Positions 55,435 through 62,386 of a DNA stretch of 64,000 nucleotides are shown one piece after another. The notes under the pieces were generated by a model. That model was not told where the DNA came from, did no database searches, and saw only the letters and a program-made list of their open reading frames with translations. The DNA lies in NCBI RefSeq assembly GCF_037126435.1, contig NZ_CP147020.1, positions 2,469,293-2,533,292 of the forward strand, given 5' to 3'. Both the position numbers and the translations under genes were made by a program. Numbering within the stretch: position 1 is the first letter of the stretch; each line of letters opens with the position of its first letter. The stretch is from Bernardetia sp. ABR2-2B (GTDB lineage Bacteria; Bacteroidota; Bacteroidia; Cytophagales; Bernardetiaceae).

Positions 55435-56064
55435 ATGACTAAAGATAAAGAAAGTAAAAAAGAGCAAATTTGGATGACTATTTTTACAGTTATTCCAGTT
55501 GTTCTTTTTATGAATGTTGGAGAATATTTTACTGATGATAGTAAAATGAAGATTCTTTATTCAGCAGTATTTGGGGGGCTAAGTGGAGGTATTGGAGCAG
55601 GACTGTTTCTTCTATTTAAGAATAAATCTTCTTTGATTAAGATAATAGCCTTAATTTCGTTTATTTCTATTTTTGCTGTTTTTATTAGAGCAATTTACAT
55701 CTATTCTTTTCCAGAAAAAGAGGTCTTAATTGAAGAGGAAGTTTTAATTACTTGTTCTGTATGTGGTTATAAAACTCTAACAAAAGATGATAAACTATGT
55801 GGAGAGTGTTTGGTCGAACTCACAGAATCTGAAATGACCGAAGAAGGATATAGTTCAATGGAAGAGTTTATAAAAGAAGAACAGATAATATTTTTTTCTT
55901 CAGACTCATTAGTTGATACTGTTGATTTTTATAATCCAAAAATATCTGAGTATGAATATGAAAAAGATTTGAATTGGACACCCCTTGTTTCTAAAGATTC
56001 TGTTTTGAAATTTAACAAAGAATATGTGAATTTTAAAGAAAACTACTCTTTGGATGTAGAGTAG
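55435..56064 (+). CDS. Membrane protein with three TM helices and a zinc-ribbon-like motif
   Basis: The 209-residue protein has three TM helices near the N-terminus (IWMTIFTVIPVVLFMNVG, KILYSAVFGGLSGGIGAGLF, IIALISFISIFAVFIRAIY). A CxxC-x(12)-CxxC module (ITCSVCGYKTLTKDDKLCGE) follows around residue 105, probably zinc-binding, then an acidic C-terminal part. I do not recognise a family. It lies 14 bases after gatA and may be co-transcribed. Confidence 0.68.
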   Translation: MTKDKESKKEQIWMTIFTVIPVVLFMNVGEYFTDDSKMKILYSAVFGGLSGGIGAGLFLLFKNKSSLIKIIALISFISIFAVFIRAIYIYSFPEKEVLIEEEVLITCSVCGYKTLTKDDKLCGECLVELTESEMTEEGYSSMEEFIKEEQIIFFSSDSLVDTVDFYNPKISEYEYEKDLNWTPLVSKDSVLKFNKEYVNFKENYSLDVE

Positions 56065-56123
56065 AAGTAGATAGCCTAACAGGTTAAAAAATGAAGAGTT
56101 TTTCTCAGTATAATAGAACTTCC

Positions 56124-56159
56124 AAAAAATCGTTTGAGTAATTACTTGAACGATTTTTT
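56124..56159 (+). terminator. Terminator after the zinc-ribbon membrane-protein gene
   Basis: AAAAAATCGTTTGAGTAA and its mirror TTACTTGAACGATTTTTT form a nearly perfect stem that ends in T. It overlaps a spurious upstream extension of the next reading frame. Confidence 0.75.
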
Positions 56160-56187
56160 TATATCAAAACATCCTAACCTTATATCT

Positions 56188-56973
56188 ATGAAAAATATCA
56201 TCTTAATAATAATCTGCTTTTTTACTTTTGTTTCTTCTTCATTTTCTTGTGAAAATGCCGAACAACTCAAATTATTTCCTATTGGAATTTATAATAACAC
56301 AGTTATTTCAGTTGATATAGAAATTACAAGAAGGTTTGCTTATGAAATTGGTAAAAGGTATAATGTAACTATTCATGACAGTATAAGCACAAATTCTGCT
56401 GTATCTTTAAAAAATCGTTTATCTGTCTATGATTTGAATCAAAATCTTATTTCTTCAGAAATTATTGATTCTACTTATTTTATTGGAAGAGATTACACAA
56501 AAGAACTAAGAAAAAATCATGACAAAGTAGTAAAATTGATTTTGAAGAAATATCCTACTATCGAACTCTTTGAAGTAAAATATTTGTCTTTTTGTGATTT
56601 TCAAGAGAAATGTAATTATATCAAAACTAATTATAATGATAGTACAAAAACTAAAAAAGTAATACATGAAGGCAAGAGCTATGATTTAGAAGGTTTGAAA
56701 GATAAGAACAATTACTTTTTGAGTGATAATTATTTAGAAAACTATATTCCTTCCCTACCTATTAGTTCGATTCGAATTTATGAAACTCAAAAAGTAAAAC
56801 TGATTACTGTTCATTTAGGAACACAAAGCAATTTACCTGTGTTTGCTAACATGCCTAAAAAGGAATATCAAGATGAGAAAATAGATTATTCCTCTATCAA
56901 AACATTTGTCTATCAAGAACCTCTAAATCATCATGGATATGGATTAGATGTCTTTTTTTCTATTGTAAAATAA
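56188..56973 (+). CDS. Secreted protein of unknown function
   Basis: The ATG at 56188 opens a signal peptide (MKNIILIIICFFTFVSSSFS); the frame extends 18 codons upstream only through the terminator, so that start is rejected. The 261-residue mature part is mixed alpha/beta with a conserved-looking segment (LIITR-like VDIEITRRFAYEIGKRYN) and two Cys (SFCDFQEKC). The cleavage site next to a Cys (FSC) would also fit a lipoprotein. No family recognised. Confidence 0.68.
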   Translation: MKNIILIIICFFTFVSSSFSCENAEQLKLFPIGIYNNTVISVDIEITRRFAYEIGKRYNVTIHDSISTNSAVSLKNRLSVYDLNQNLISSEIIDSTYFIGRDYTKELRKNHDKVVKLILKKYPTIELFEVKYLSFCDFQEKCNYIKTNYNDSTKTKKVIHEGKSYDLEGLKDKNNYFLSDNYLENYIPSLPISSIRIYETQKVKLITVHLGTQSNLPVFANMPKKEYQDEKIDYSSIKTFVYQEPLNHHGYGLDVFFSIVK

Positions 56974-57075
56974 GCTAATGAGGAAGCAAATAACGAGTCA
57001 TTCTTATACCAAATAAAATTATTTTTTCTTTTTAAATAAGATAAAATTATAGATTTTAAGTTAGTAGGTACAAAA

Positions 57076-57105
57076 AAAAGCTAGTAAAATTAATTACTAG
57101 CTTTT
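57076..57105. terminator. Bidirectional terminator at the boundary of the mobile-like region
   Basis: A 12-bp perfect stem (AAAAGCTAGTAA with TTACTAGCTTTT) with a 6-nt loop and A/T runs on both sides. Left of it lie chromosomal-type genes and right of it the dense small-gene region begins. Confidence 0.75.
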
Positions 57106-57157
57106 AAAGATAAGAGGTTGCGAGCGTACAGTCAAAACCCCATTCATTGTGGCAAAT

Positions 57158-57240
57158 AAGGTATTTTTTGGCTTGTGTTGCCTATGGTGTTTCCCATCAA
57201 AAATACCTTCCTTTAGGCAAGTAGCTAGGCTACTTTTTCC
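57158..57240. repeat. Complex inverted repeat (three-way-junction-like) downstream of the repressor
   Basis: AAGGTATTTTT (57158-57168) pairs with AAAAATACCTT (57199-57209). The 30-nt loop holds two smaller hairpins, GGC...GCC and ATGG...CCAT, giving a three-way junction. An alternative stem TTGCCTA/TAGGCAA overlaps it, and a further hairpin AGTAGC-TAG-GCTACT covers the repressor stop codon. Confidence 0.7.
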
Positions 57241-57725
57241 TCTTCTGCTTCTACGTTGTTATAAGCAGAATAAGAAACAAATAGATTTGCAGAACTACTA
57301 CTTGCCTTACCCTTTCCCAAATTTAATTCTTCCACTAACTGTGAAATATCTAACTTGTCAGAGTTTCTTAGAATAAATTGGTACATAATGTTCATTTGAC
57401 TTTGTAACTCCATAAACCTTCTCTCCAAAGAAGTTACTTTTTTCTCTTTCTCTTCTGATTCCTTTTCTAGCTTCTCATATTTATTCTTCCATTCGGAATT
57501 ATTGTCTGATTCAGATTTAAGCATTTCTCCAGTTCCAAACTTGAGCCACGAATTGTTGATTCCTTTTTTGTCAAAATATGCTAGTACATTATCATTGATA
57601 GTTTTTACTTTTCCTCGTTCAATCATACTGATTGTTTCCGTAGATGTGTTGGTTTCTTCTCCTAATTTTACTTGAGTTAGTCCAAAATGTTTACGAATTT
57701 CTTTAAATCTAACTTGTTGATTCAT
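57225..57725 (-). CDS. XRE-family repressor with long coiled coil
   Basis: The 166-residue protein has a helix-turn-helix of the Cro/CI type at about 5-60 (RFKEIRKHFGLTQVKLGEET, then TSTETISMIERGKVKTI). Residues about 78-125 form a coiled coil (EWKNKYEKLEKESEEKEKKV), probably for dimerisation. There is no peptidase (LexA-type) domain, so SOS cleavage is unlikely. It is transcribed away from the small-gene run, with a promoter region shared between them, the layout of a phage or element repressor. Confidence 0.88.
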   Translation of the reverse strand: MNQQVRFKEIRKHFGLTQVKLGEETNTSTETISMIERGKVKTINDNVLAYFDKKGINNSWLKFGTGEMLKSESDNNSEWKNKYEKLEKESEEKEKKVTSLERRFMELQSQMNIMYQFILRNSDKLDISQLVEELNLGKGKASSSSANLFVSYSAYNNVEAEEEKVA

Positions 57726-57760
57726 AGGTATTTACGTTTTAATCCAAAAAATAATACAGA

Positions 57761-57807
57761 TTTATCGATAAAAATACTTGTAAATCCGTAACTGTTTACT
57801 ATATTTG
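57761..57807 (+). promoter_or_regulatory. Rightward promoter with operator-like repeats
   Basis: TTG at 57778-57780, a 19-base spacer and TATATTTG at 57800-57807 form a consensus Bacteroidota promoter. The spacer region holds GTAAA-N10-TTTAC (57780-57799), and a perfect palindrome TTTATCGATAAA lies just upstream at 57761-57772. These are good candidates for repressor operators between the divergent genes. Confidence 0.72.
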
Positions 57808-57857
57808 TCGTATAGAGTAACAACAATACTCAACAAATTTACGAATTTTATCAACAA

Positions 57858-58250
57858 ATGTTTTATATCCAAATGGAAAAAGTTGAAAATGGTTTAGCAT
57901 CAATCACGGCAAGGGATATAAGCAGCAGTCTAAAAGATGATTTTTTGAAGGTTATTGACCGTCAAAAAATGAAAATAAAAGATGCAATGACAGTCTTTAT
58001 GGAGGCTTCTGTATTGTATCCAGACACAATACCCGAATTACTCACTAAAGTAAATGCTTATTCTATTATGGCAAAACGAAATGACTATTCAGATAAGGAC
58101 AAGATAGCCATATTTGATTTGGACACCCAGTACAGGCAACTTACTGATGCCATGCGAAATGCAAAAAATGACACAGTAAAGAAAGATTTTGAAAATAGGC
58201 GAGATAAGGTAGTAGAGCAAAAAAAGCTCATTACGAATAAATATGCCTAA
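57858..58250 (+). CDS. Small helical protein, first gene of the rightward run; function unknown
   Basis: The 130-residue soluble protein is mainly helical (DISSSLKDDFLKVIDRQKMK, then LTKVNAYSIMAKRNDYSDKD, KKDFENRRDKVVEQKKLITN) and basic. It starts with ATG at 57858 about 50 bases after the promoter; a second ATG is at codon 6. It might be an early regulatory protein of the element. No family recognised. Confidence 0.68.
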   Translation: MFYIQMEKVENGLASITARDISSSLKDDFLKVIDRQKMKIKDAMTVFMEASVLYPDTIPELLTKVNAYSIMAKRNDYSDKDKIAIFDLDTQYRQLTDAMRNAKNDTVKKDFENRRDKVVEQKKLITNKYA

Positions 58251-58254
58251 CCTA

Positions 58255-58305
58255 CTCTTTCAAAAAAATATTCATTCACAACCCAACTAAAAACTCAAAA
58301 TTATG
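58255..58305 (+). repeat. Repeated 51-nt leader, copy 1
   Basis: The leader from CTCTTTCAAAAAAATATTC to CTCAAAATTATG precedes the gene at 58303. It differs at one base from copy 2 at 58540-58590. Confidence 0.9.
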
Positions 58306-58527
58306 GAAGCTGTTAGCGAAAAATGTAAAATCAAATTTGATGGCGAAACACCTCAAATTGTAGTTCCAAATAATGATTATGCTCTGGCTGCACTCTTTGA
58401 AGAAAGCCAAGCAAATGAAGTATTCTTTATGCCTGTTGATTTTCCAGATGGACAAATGATTATTCAGCTTCAAGATGAGAGCTATACAGAGCAGTTTGTA
58501 GAAGATTTGAACTACAACATAGGATAA
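58303..58527 (+). CDS. Small acidic protein, function unknown (74 aa)
   Basis: The protein is acidic and soluble (KIKFDGETPQIVVPNNDYAL, LFEESQANEVFFMPVDFPDG). It follows the gene at 57858 by 52 bases, sharing a leader with the gene at 58588. No domain recognised. Confidence 0.65.
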   Translation: MEAVSEKCKIKFDGETPQIVVPNNDYALAALFEESQANEVFFMPVDFPDGQMIIQLQDESYTEQFVEDLNYNIG

Positions 58528-58539
58528 AACTTTAATCCT

Positions 58540-58590
58540 CTCTTTCAAAAAAATATTCATTCACAACCCAACTAAATACTCAAAATTATG
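58540..58590 (+). repeat. Repeated 51-nt leader, copy 2
   Basis: Same as 58255-58305 apart from one base, including the start codon of the gene at 58588. Confidence 0.9.
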
Positions 58591-59025
58591 CAAGCGCAAT
58601 CAGAAATAACCATCAAAAAAGTAGAAGTAGGCGACACTATAAAAATACGAACACCTAAAGGAATAGCCACAGCCAAAGCAGCTTCATTAAAGCCTTTAGA
58701 TAGAGTACAAATCAAAAATTGTTCAGACCCTTCTTACAACTATATCATTTTTGATAATGAGGACATACTGGAAATTGTAGAAAACCCTGTTAATGAAATA
58801 GACTACAAACAGAAGTATGAAAAACTTTTGGCAGAGAATAAAGAACTGAAATATCAAGCTGACCTTAAAGATTTTTCAATAGGACAGATTGATTTATACA
58901 CAAGAGAAAATAAAGCTCTTATCAAAGAACGAGATGCTTTTCGTGCTAAAGCATACGACTTGGAGAGTAAAGTTACTGAAATGAGTGTAGAAATAAAGTT
59001 TCTAAAAAAACTACTTGATAGATAG
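58588..59025 (+). CDS. Protein with N-terminal beta domain and C-terminal coiled coil
   Basis: The 145-residue protein begins with a small strand-rich domain (ITIKKVEVGDTIKIRTPKGI, ATAKAASLKPLDRVQIK) reminiscent of an SH3-like barrel and ends with a coiled coil from about residue 72 (KQKYEKLLAENKELKYQADL, then a second heptad stretch). The coiled-coil half resembles the tails of the small membrane proteins downstream, so it may join the same complex. Confidence 0.68.
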   Translation: MQAQSEITIKKVEVGDTIKIRTPKGIATAKAASLKPLDRVQIKNCSDPSYNYIIFDNEDILEIVENPVNEIDYKQKYEKLLAENKELKYQADLKDFSIGQIDLYTRENKALIKERDAFRAKAYDLESKVTEMSVEIKFLKKLLDR

Positions 59026-59145
59026 TATTTGTATGTATTGAGAGGACAAAAATATTGTTTCTGTCTTCTTTAAAAAAAACGATTGAACGTAATATGAGGA
59101 TGCCCTTTGTCCTCAAAAAAAGGGAATATTATAAGTAAGTCGTCA

Positions 59146-59227
59146 GCTAGGTTAGTACAGTGGTTAGTACGCTGATGTGAGCCTCTAGGAGCAGTCAGAA
59201 ACAGGAGTTCGAATCTCTTACCTAGTG
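59146..59227 (+). tRNA. tRNA-like sequence with a 17-nt anticodon loop
   Basis: All arms except the anticodon loop fit a tRNA. The acceptor stem is GCTAGGT/ACCTAGT (7 bp, one G-U). The D arm is GTAC-AGTGGTTA-GTAC. The T arm is AGGAG-TTCGAAT-CTCTT with the canonical TTCGAAT loop, and the discriminator is G. The anticodon stem CTGAT/GTCAG (59172-59176 with 59194-59198) closes 17 bases instead of 7, with CTA in the middle. The 3' CCA is not encoded. It could be a degenerate tRNA, a structure mimic or an odd suppressor; I cannot assign an amino acid. Confidence 0.4.
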
Positions 59228-59315
59228 CAAAATATCACTTTGATATTTTTTGGGTAAAGAAGAGAATAACAAGGGGGTTATTCTCTTCCAACTAAAATCA
59301 ACTAGCACTTTAAAA

Positions 59316-59456
59316 ATGAATCTCATAGTAGAAATTATCATTTACATTTTGGCAGTTTTGGTGTGTTTAATCATTGTAGCTATGCTTATTGATTCTATCA
59401 TCATAGATTTTATGCCAAAGAAAATACAAGACTGGTGGGAACATCGCTACTGGTAA
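59316..59456 (+). CDS. Tiny single-TM protein (46 aa)
   Basis: The ATG at 59316 is used; the frame reaches back to a TTG but that part is polar and overlaps the sequence after the tRNA-like element. The protein has one long TM helix (VEIIIYILAVLVCLIIVAML) and a basic, aromatic end (FMPKKIQDWWEHRYW). It opens the run of membrane microproteins. Confidence 0.6.
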   Translation: MNLIVEIIIYILAVLVCLIIVAMLIDSIIIDFMPKKIQDWWEHRYW

Positions 59457-59481
59457 TGTAAACCTTAAAATCAATAGAAAA

Positions 59482-59733
59482 ATGGCAAAACAACGATTAC
59501 CCTACCAAATGACGATACAAGAACGGAATGCTAAAGTAGTTACGATGAATCGTGCATTGAAAGTTATTGTAAGTCATAAAATTGAGTGTAGGAAAGCAAG
59601 AAAGGCAGAAGAGCCAGAACCGTATTTGAAACTGTCAGAAGTAGAAGTACAAACATTGATAGATGCTTGTTGTCTTGCAAAAGATGCCTTAAAAGGTGTC
59701 CAGATAGAAATGTTTAAAGAAGGAATGCCGTAG
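59482..59733 (+). CDS. Small soluble helical protein (83 aa)
   Basis: The basic protein has a helical pattern (MTIQERNAKVVTMNRALKVI, then EVEVQTLIDACCLAKDALKG) and a CC pair near residue 62. No TM or known domain. It is 25 bases after the preceding small gene. Confidence 0.62.
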   Translation: MAKQRLPYQMTIQERNAKVVTMNRALKVIVSHKIECRKARKAEEPEPYLKLSEVEVQTLIDACCLAKDALKGVQIEMFKEGMP

Positions 59734-59754
59734 AACTATAAAACAACTGACAGT

Positions 59755-59949
59755 ATGGAACATCTTATCTCATTGATAGAAAATAATTTAGAACTTACTT
59801 TTTCATTTTTCTGTGTGGTTACAAGTTGTATATCAGTCATTTTACTAAGTAGAGTGAATATGTCATTGCGTAAAGAAAACGATAAGTTACGCCACGAAAA
59901 TACACGTTTACACAATCGTCAAATAACTGGATTCGGAATACGTCCTTAA
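59755..59949 (+). CDS. Small membrane protein: one TM helix plus coiled coil (64 aa)
   Basis: A TM helix (TFSFFCVVTSCISVILLSRV) is followed by a charged heptad stretch (SLRKENDKLRHENTRLHNRQ). The positive residues right after the helix suggest that the C-terminal half is in the cytosol. Confidence 0.65.
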   Translation: MEHLISLIENNLELTFSFFCVVTSCISVILLSRVNMSLRKENDKLRHENTRLHNRQITGFGIRP

Positions 59950-59960
59950 AAAATAATCTT

Positions 59961-60215
59961 ATGGAAGACTTTTTAAATTTCTTAATAGTAATGTTAGTGC
60001 CTTATATGCTTGGAGTGGCTGTTACGCTTGTTCTTTTTAGAAAAACATTTGAAGAAGAAAGGGAGGGACAAAAGCTACTAGAAGAAAAAAATAAGGAGCT
60101 AGAACGCAAGAACTATCGTCTTCAGAACAAAATATATGAAGATGAAAAACACATTGAATTTCTACATACAGCAGTAGATGTAGAATATGAAAAGCAACAA
60201 AATAACCTATGGTAA
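59961..60215 (+). CDS. Small membrane protein: one TM helix plus long coiled coil (84 aa)
   Basis: A TM helix (LIVMLVPYMLGVAVTLVLFR) is followed by Lys/Glu heptads (KLLEEKNKELERKNYRLQNK, then a further helical part to the end). It starts 11 bases after the previous gene and its last codons overlap the start of the next small gene. Confidence 0.68.
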   Translation: MEDFLNFLIVMLVPYMLGVAVTLVLFRKTFEEEREGQKLLEEKNKELERKNYRLQNKIYEDEKHIEFLHTAVDVEYEKQQNNLW

Positions 60216-60355
60216 CTCTAATTTACACGCTACTCATAAGCCTTGTTTTCGTATTTGTGATTTTGGTATTCTTTATCCGAAAAGCAGCCAAATCAGAAGT
60301 AGAAAACGAAGCTCTACGAAAGCAGAATCAACAACTAAAATCTAAACCAAAATGA
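60209..60355 (+). CDS. Small membrane protein: one TM helix plus coiled coil (48 aa)
   Basis: ATG at 60209 overlaps the end of the preceding gene, and its TGA stop at 60353 overlaps the next ATG (ATGA). The 48-residue product has a TM helix (TLLISLVFVFVILVFFIRKA) and a short heptad tail (SEVENEALRKQNQQLKSK). It repeats the architecture of both neighbours, and the overlaps on both sides point to translational coupling. Confidence 0.68.
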   Translation: MVTLIYTLLISLVFVFVILVFFIRKAAKSEVENEALRKQNQQLKSKPK

Positions 60356-60627
60356 CTTACTTACTTATTTTTTTACTCGTTTTGTGTGTGTTTTTACTAA
60401 TCAAAAAGTCTTTTCAGTTGAGAAAGGAAAAAAGTAAATTCATACAACTGGAACTAGAAAGATGGCAAGTTCATCTTTTATTCAAAGACTATGTTTTCAA
60501 CAAGAATTTGCAAAATGAGATAGCCACTTTGGAATACTTCAAAAAGTATGGTTTGGGAGAGGAAAATCCAGAATCTGCTAAAATCTATGAGAGTTTTGAG
60601 AAATATTTAGAACAACAAGAACTATGA
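60352..60627 (+). CDS. Small membrane protein: one TM helix plus helical cytosolic tail (91 aa)
   Basis: A TM helix (YLLIFLLVLCVFLLIKKSFQ) is followed by a helical, charged tail (LELERWQVHLLFKDYVFNKN). It overlaps both neighbours by 4 bases (ATGA), so translation is probably coupled. It lacks an obvious strong coiled coil but keeps the same overall plan. Confidence 0.68.
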   Translation: MTYLLIFLLVLCVFLLIKKSFQLRKEKSKFIQLELERWQVHLLFKDYVFNKNLQNEIATLEYFKKYGLGEENPESAKIYESFEKYLEQQEL

Positions 60628-61793
60628 AAGCAACTGACAAAATACTGCAAGCCTTTGGAGGACTAGGAAAGAAGCCAAGTGAAAATCATAGTGGCGACCC
60701 ATTCCAACAGGCTCTGAATGAAACACGAGCTAAAGGCTACTATGAAGAAGCAGCCCAAAAACTCACACCGACCACACAAGCCCAAAAAAGGCGTGGTTCG
60801 TTCAAAATAGTAAAGTCTTTAAAAGGCTTCTATCATATTGTTTCTTTCCTTTTAGGATTGATAACAGCTTATTTGGTAGGCAAAACCTTTGCCCCCAACT
60901 TTGACAGCGTAGAAATGATAGCAATGGCTATTCTGATAGGGCTTTTTTCAGTAGGAATATTCTACGCCCTTGAAAAAATGAAAGCTGAATCTGCTCAATC
61001 TATTGCTCAATCAAGAGCCATAGGAGACAAAGCAAGTACCATGTCGTGGATTGGTTTGCTCACTTGTACACTTGCCAGTATTGTTATTTCGGCAACAGGT
61101 GGAGCGCATATTTCGGCTACTCTCCAAGATAAGAGTTCAGAAATTACGGCTACTTCTAACCAAGAAGCTGACAGTATAAAAGCTAGTTTTTCCGAACAAA
61201 TAAGTAGTTATGACCTACTTATCAATAGTGCGAATGAAACTCTCAAAAAACACAAAACAAGTTGGCAAGCCATAACTGCTAGAAAAGACTTGAAAGAAGC
61301 ACAAGAACAGAAAAATAAACTTTTAGAAATGCAAACAGCAGCTTTATCTGAAATTAAAGCAGATACTAAAAGCTCACTTTCTGCCAATGACAAAGACAGT
61401 TCAAAGAATGCGCTCATTGCAGCAGTCGTAATTCTGATACTAGAAATACTTTGTATTTATGGCTACTTCTATGAATATTCATATTATCGTTTTGCACTTG
61501 ATGAAGGCGTTGCTTTCAATGTCATACCTCCAGTTGTTATCTTTCCAGAGGTTCAATATCAACAGGCAAGTTTAGGAGGGTTTCAAGCTCAACACCAACA
61601 TAAAAATCCGATTGGATTTGGTAGTCAGAATAGAAATAATGACCCTCAAGCAAGTAGTCAGAATCACGTTTGTAGGAACTGTGGAACTAGCTTATCACAT
61701 AAGCGTTCTGATGCCGTTTTTTGCTCCAATAATTGTAGAGTAATACATCATCGCAACATTGGAACAGGAACAAAAGGACAAGTGTACCGATGA
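60624..61793 (+). CDS. Multi-TM protein with C-terminal zinc ribbon
   Basis: The 389-residue protein has an N-terminal cytosolic part, then TM pairs at about residues 70-90 and 95-117 and again at about 135-160 and 255-280. Between the last two pairs lies a Glu/Lys/Ser-rich helical domain (EITATSNQEADSIKASFSEQ, LINSANETLKKHKTSWQAIT) outside the membrane. The C-terminus has a CxxC-x-CxxxC-type ribbon (VCRNCGTSLSHKRSDAVFCS followed by NNCRVIHHR), likely a zinc site. It overlaps the preceding small gene by 4 bases. Function unknown; it may be the hub of this membrane cassette. Confidence 0.72.
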   Translation: MKATDKILQAFGGLGKKPSENHSGDPFQQALNETRAKGYYEEAAQKLTPTTQAQKRRGSFKIVKSLKGFYHIVSFLLGLITAYLVGKTFAPNFDSVEMIAMAILIGLFSVGIFYALEKMKAESAQSIAQSRAIGDKASTMSWIGLLTCTLASIVISATGGAHISATLQDKSSEITATSNQEADSIKASFSEQISSYDLLINSANETLKKHKTSWQAITARKDLKEAQEQKNKLLEMQTAALSEIKADTKSSLSANDKDSSKNALIAAVVILILEILCIYGYFYEYSYYRFALDEGVAFNVIPPVVIFPEVQYQQASLGGFQAQHQHKNPIGFGSQNRNNDPQASSQNHVCRNCGTSLSHKRSDAVFCSNNCRVIHHRNIGTGTKGQVYR

Positions 61794-61820
61794 GAAAAAA
61801 AATGTTCATCAAAAAATCGT

Positions 61821-61940
61821 GTAACGGATAACTGTAACGGTTTGTAACGGCTATTAACGCCTAGAACGGCTATAAAGAGGTTTTTGTAACGGATAAAAAC
61901 GGATAGGATTATCCGTTACACAAGTGTTACACAAACGTTC
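61821..61940. promoter_or_regulatory. Iteron-like GTAACGG cluster with an 11-bp inverted repeat
   Basis: GTAACGG or a close variant begins at 61821, 61834, 61844, 61854 (TTAACGC), 61863 (AGAACGG), 61886 and 61896 (AAAACGG). The first steps are about 9-13 bases, near one helical turn. GTAACGGATAA at 61821 and 61886 recurs inverted at 61909-61919 (TTATCCGTTAC), and GTTAC repeats continue to about 61951. It lies between the zinc-ribbon gene and the gene at 61996. Confidence 0.72.
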
Positions 61941-61995
61941 GGAAAACGTTACAACCATTTTTATTAATTAAAACCCAACTTTAAAGCTAAAAATT

Positions 61996-62295
61996 ATGGC
62001 AGACCAAACCCAAACTCCAGAACCAAATGTAGCAGACACAAATGTTGCAAATGAATCAGCTACTGATAGTGTAGTTGTTGAAAAATTTGCTACAACGATT
62101 GTAGAATTATGGCTTTCTCCAACAGGACAAAAAAGCTATGTTCGTACCGTGGTAAGAAATGATAAAGAGGAAATTGTTGAGGACTTTAAAGCCAATTTAC
62201 CTAAGACCACAGCTAGAAAATTTCTCAACCAACCAGCTTTTGAGGAATTAGAAATGACAATGAAAAAAGGTTATACAGTTGTCCGTATGCCTTAG
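61996..62295 (+). CDS. Small acidic protein, possible DNA-binding or regulatory (99 aa)
   Basis: A low-complexity Thr/Asn/Val N-terminus (TQTPEPNVADTNVANESATD) leads to a folded part (TTIVELWLSPTGQKSYVRTV, KANLPKTTARKFLNQPAFEE). It is the first gene after the iteron-like cluster and is followed by a terminator, so it is probably transcribed from a promoter in that cluster. No family recognised. Confidence 0.65.
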   Translation: MADQTQTPEPNVADTNVANESATDSVVVEKFATTIVELWLSPTGQKSYVRTVVRNDKEEIVEDFKANLPKTTARKFLNQPAFEELEMTMKKGYTVVRMP

Positions 62296-62322
62296 TAAAA
62301 TGCAATAAATAAGAAAAGACAA

Positions 62323-62358
62323 AAACCCCTATTCTTCTAGGGTAGGGATTTTTTTTTA
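62323..62358 (+). terminator. Terminator after the small acidic protein gene
   Basis: AAACCCCTA pairs with TAGGGATTT at 8 of 9 positions over 11 bases, followed by a T run. Confidence 0.72.
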
Positions 62359-62386
62359 CTCAATAATCACTTACTATCTGAAAATT

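Noticed and set aside
56134-56187. Upstream extension of the secreted-protein gene
   Set aside because: It starts inside a terminator hairpin, and the internal ATG opens a perfect signal peptide.
57158-57240. Integron attC site
   Set aside because: No R/L core sites with the GTTRRRY inner motif and no cassette array.
59316-60627. Lysis cassette (spanins/holin)
   Set aside because: Positive charges after the TM helices point the coiled coils into the cytosol, and no lysozyme or amidase gene is in the run. Not fully excluded.
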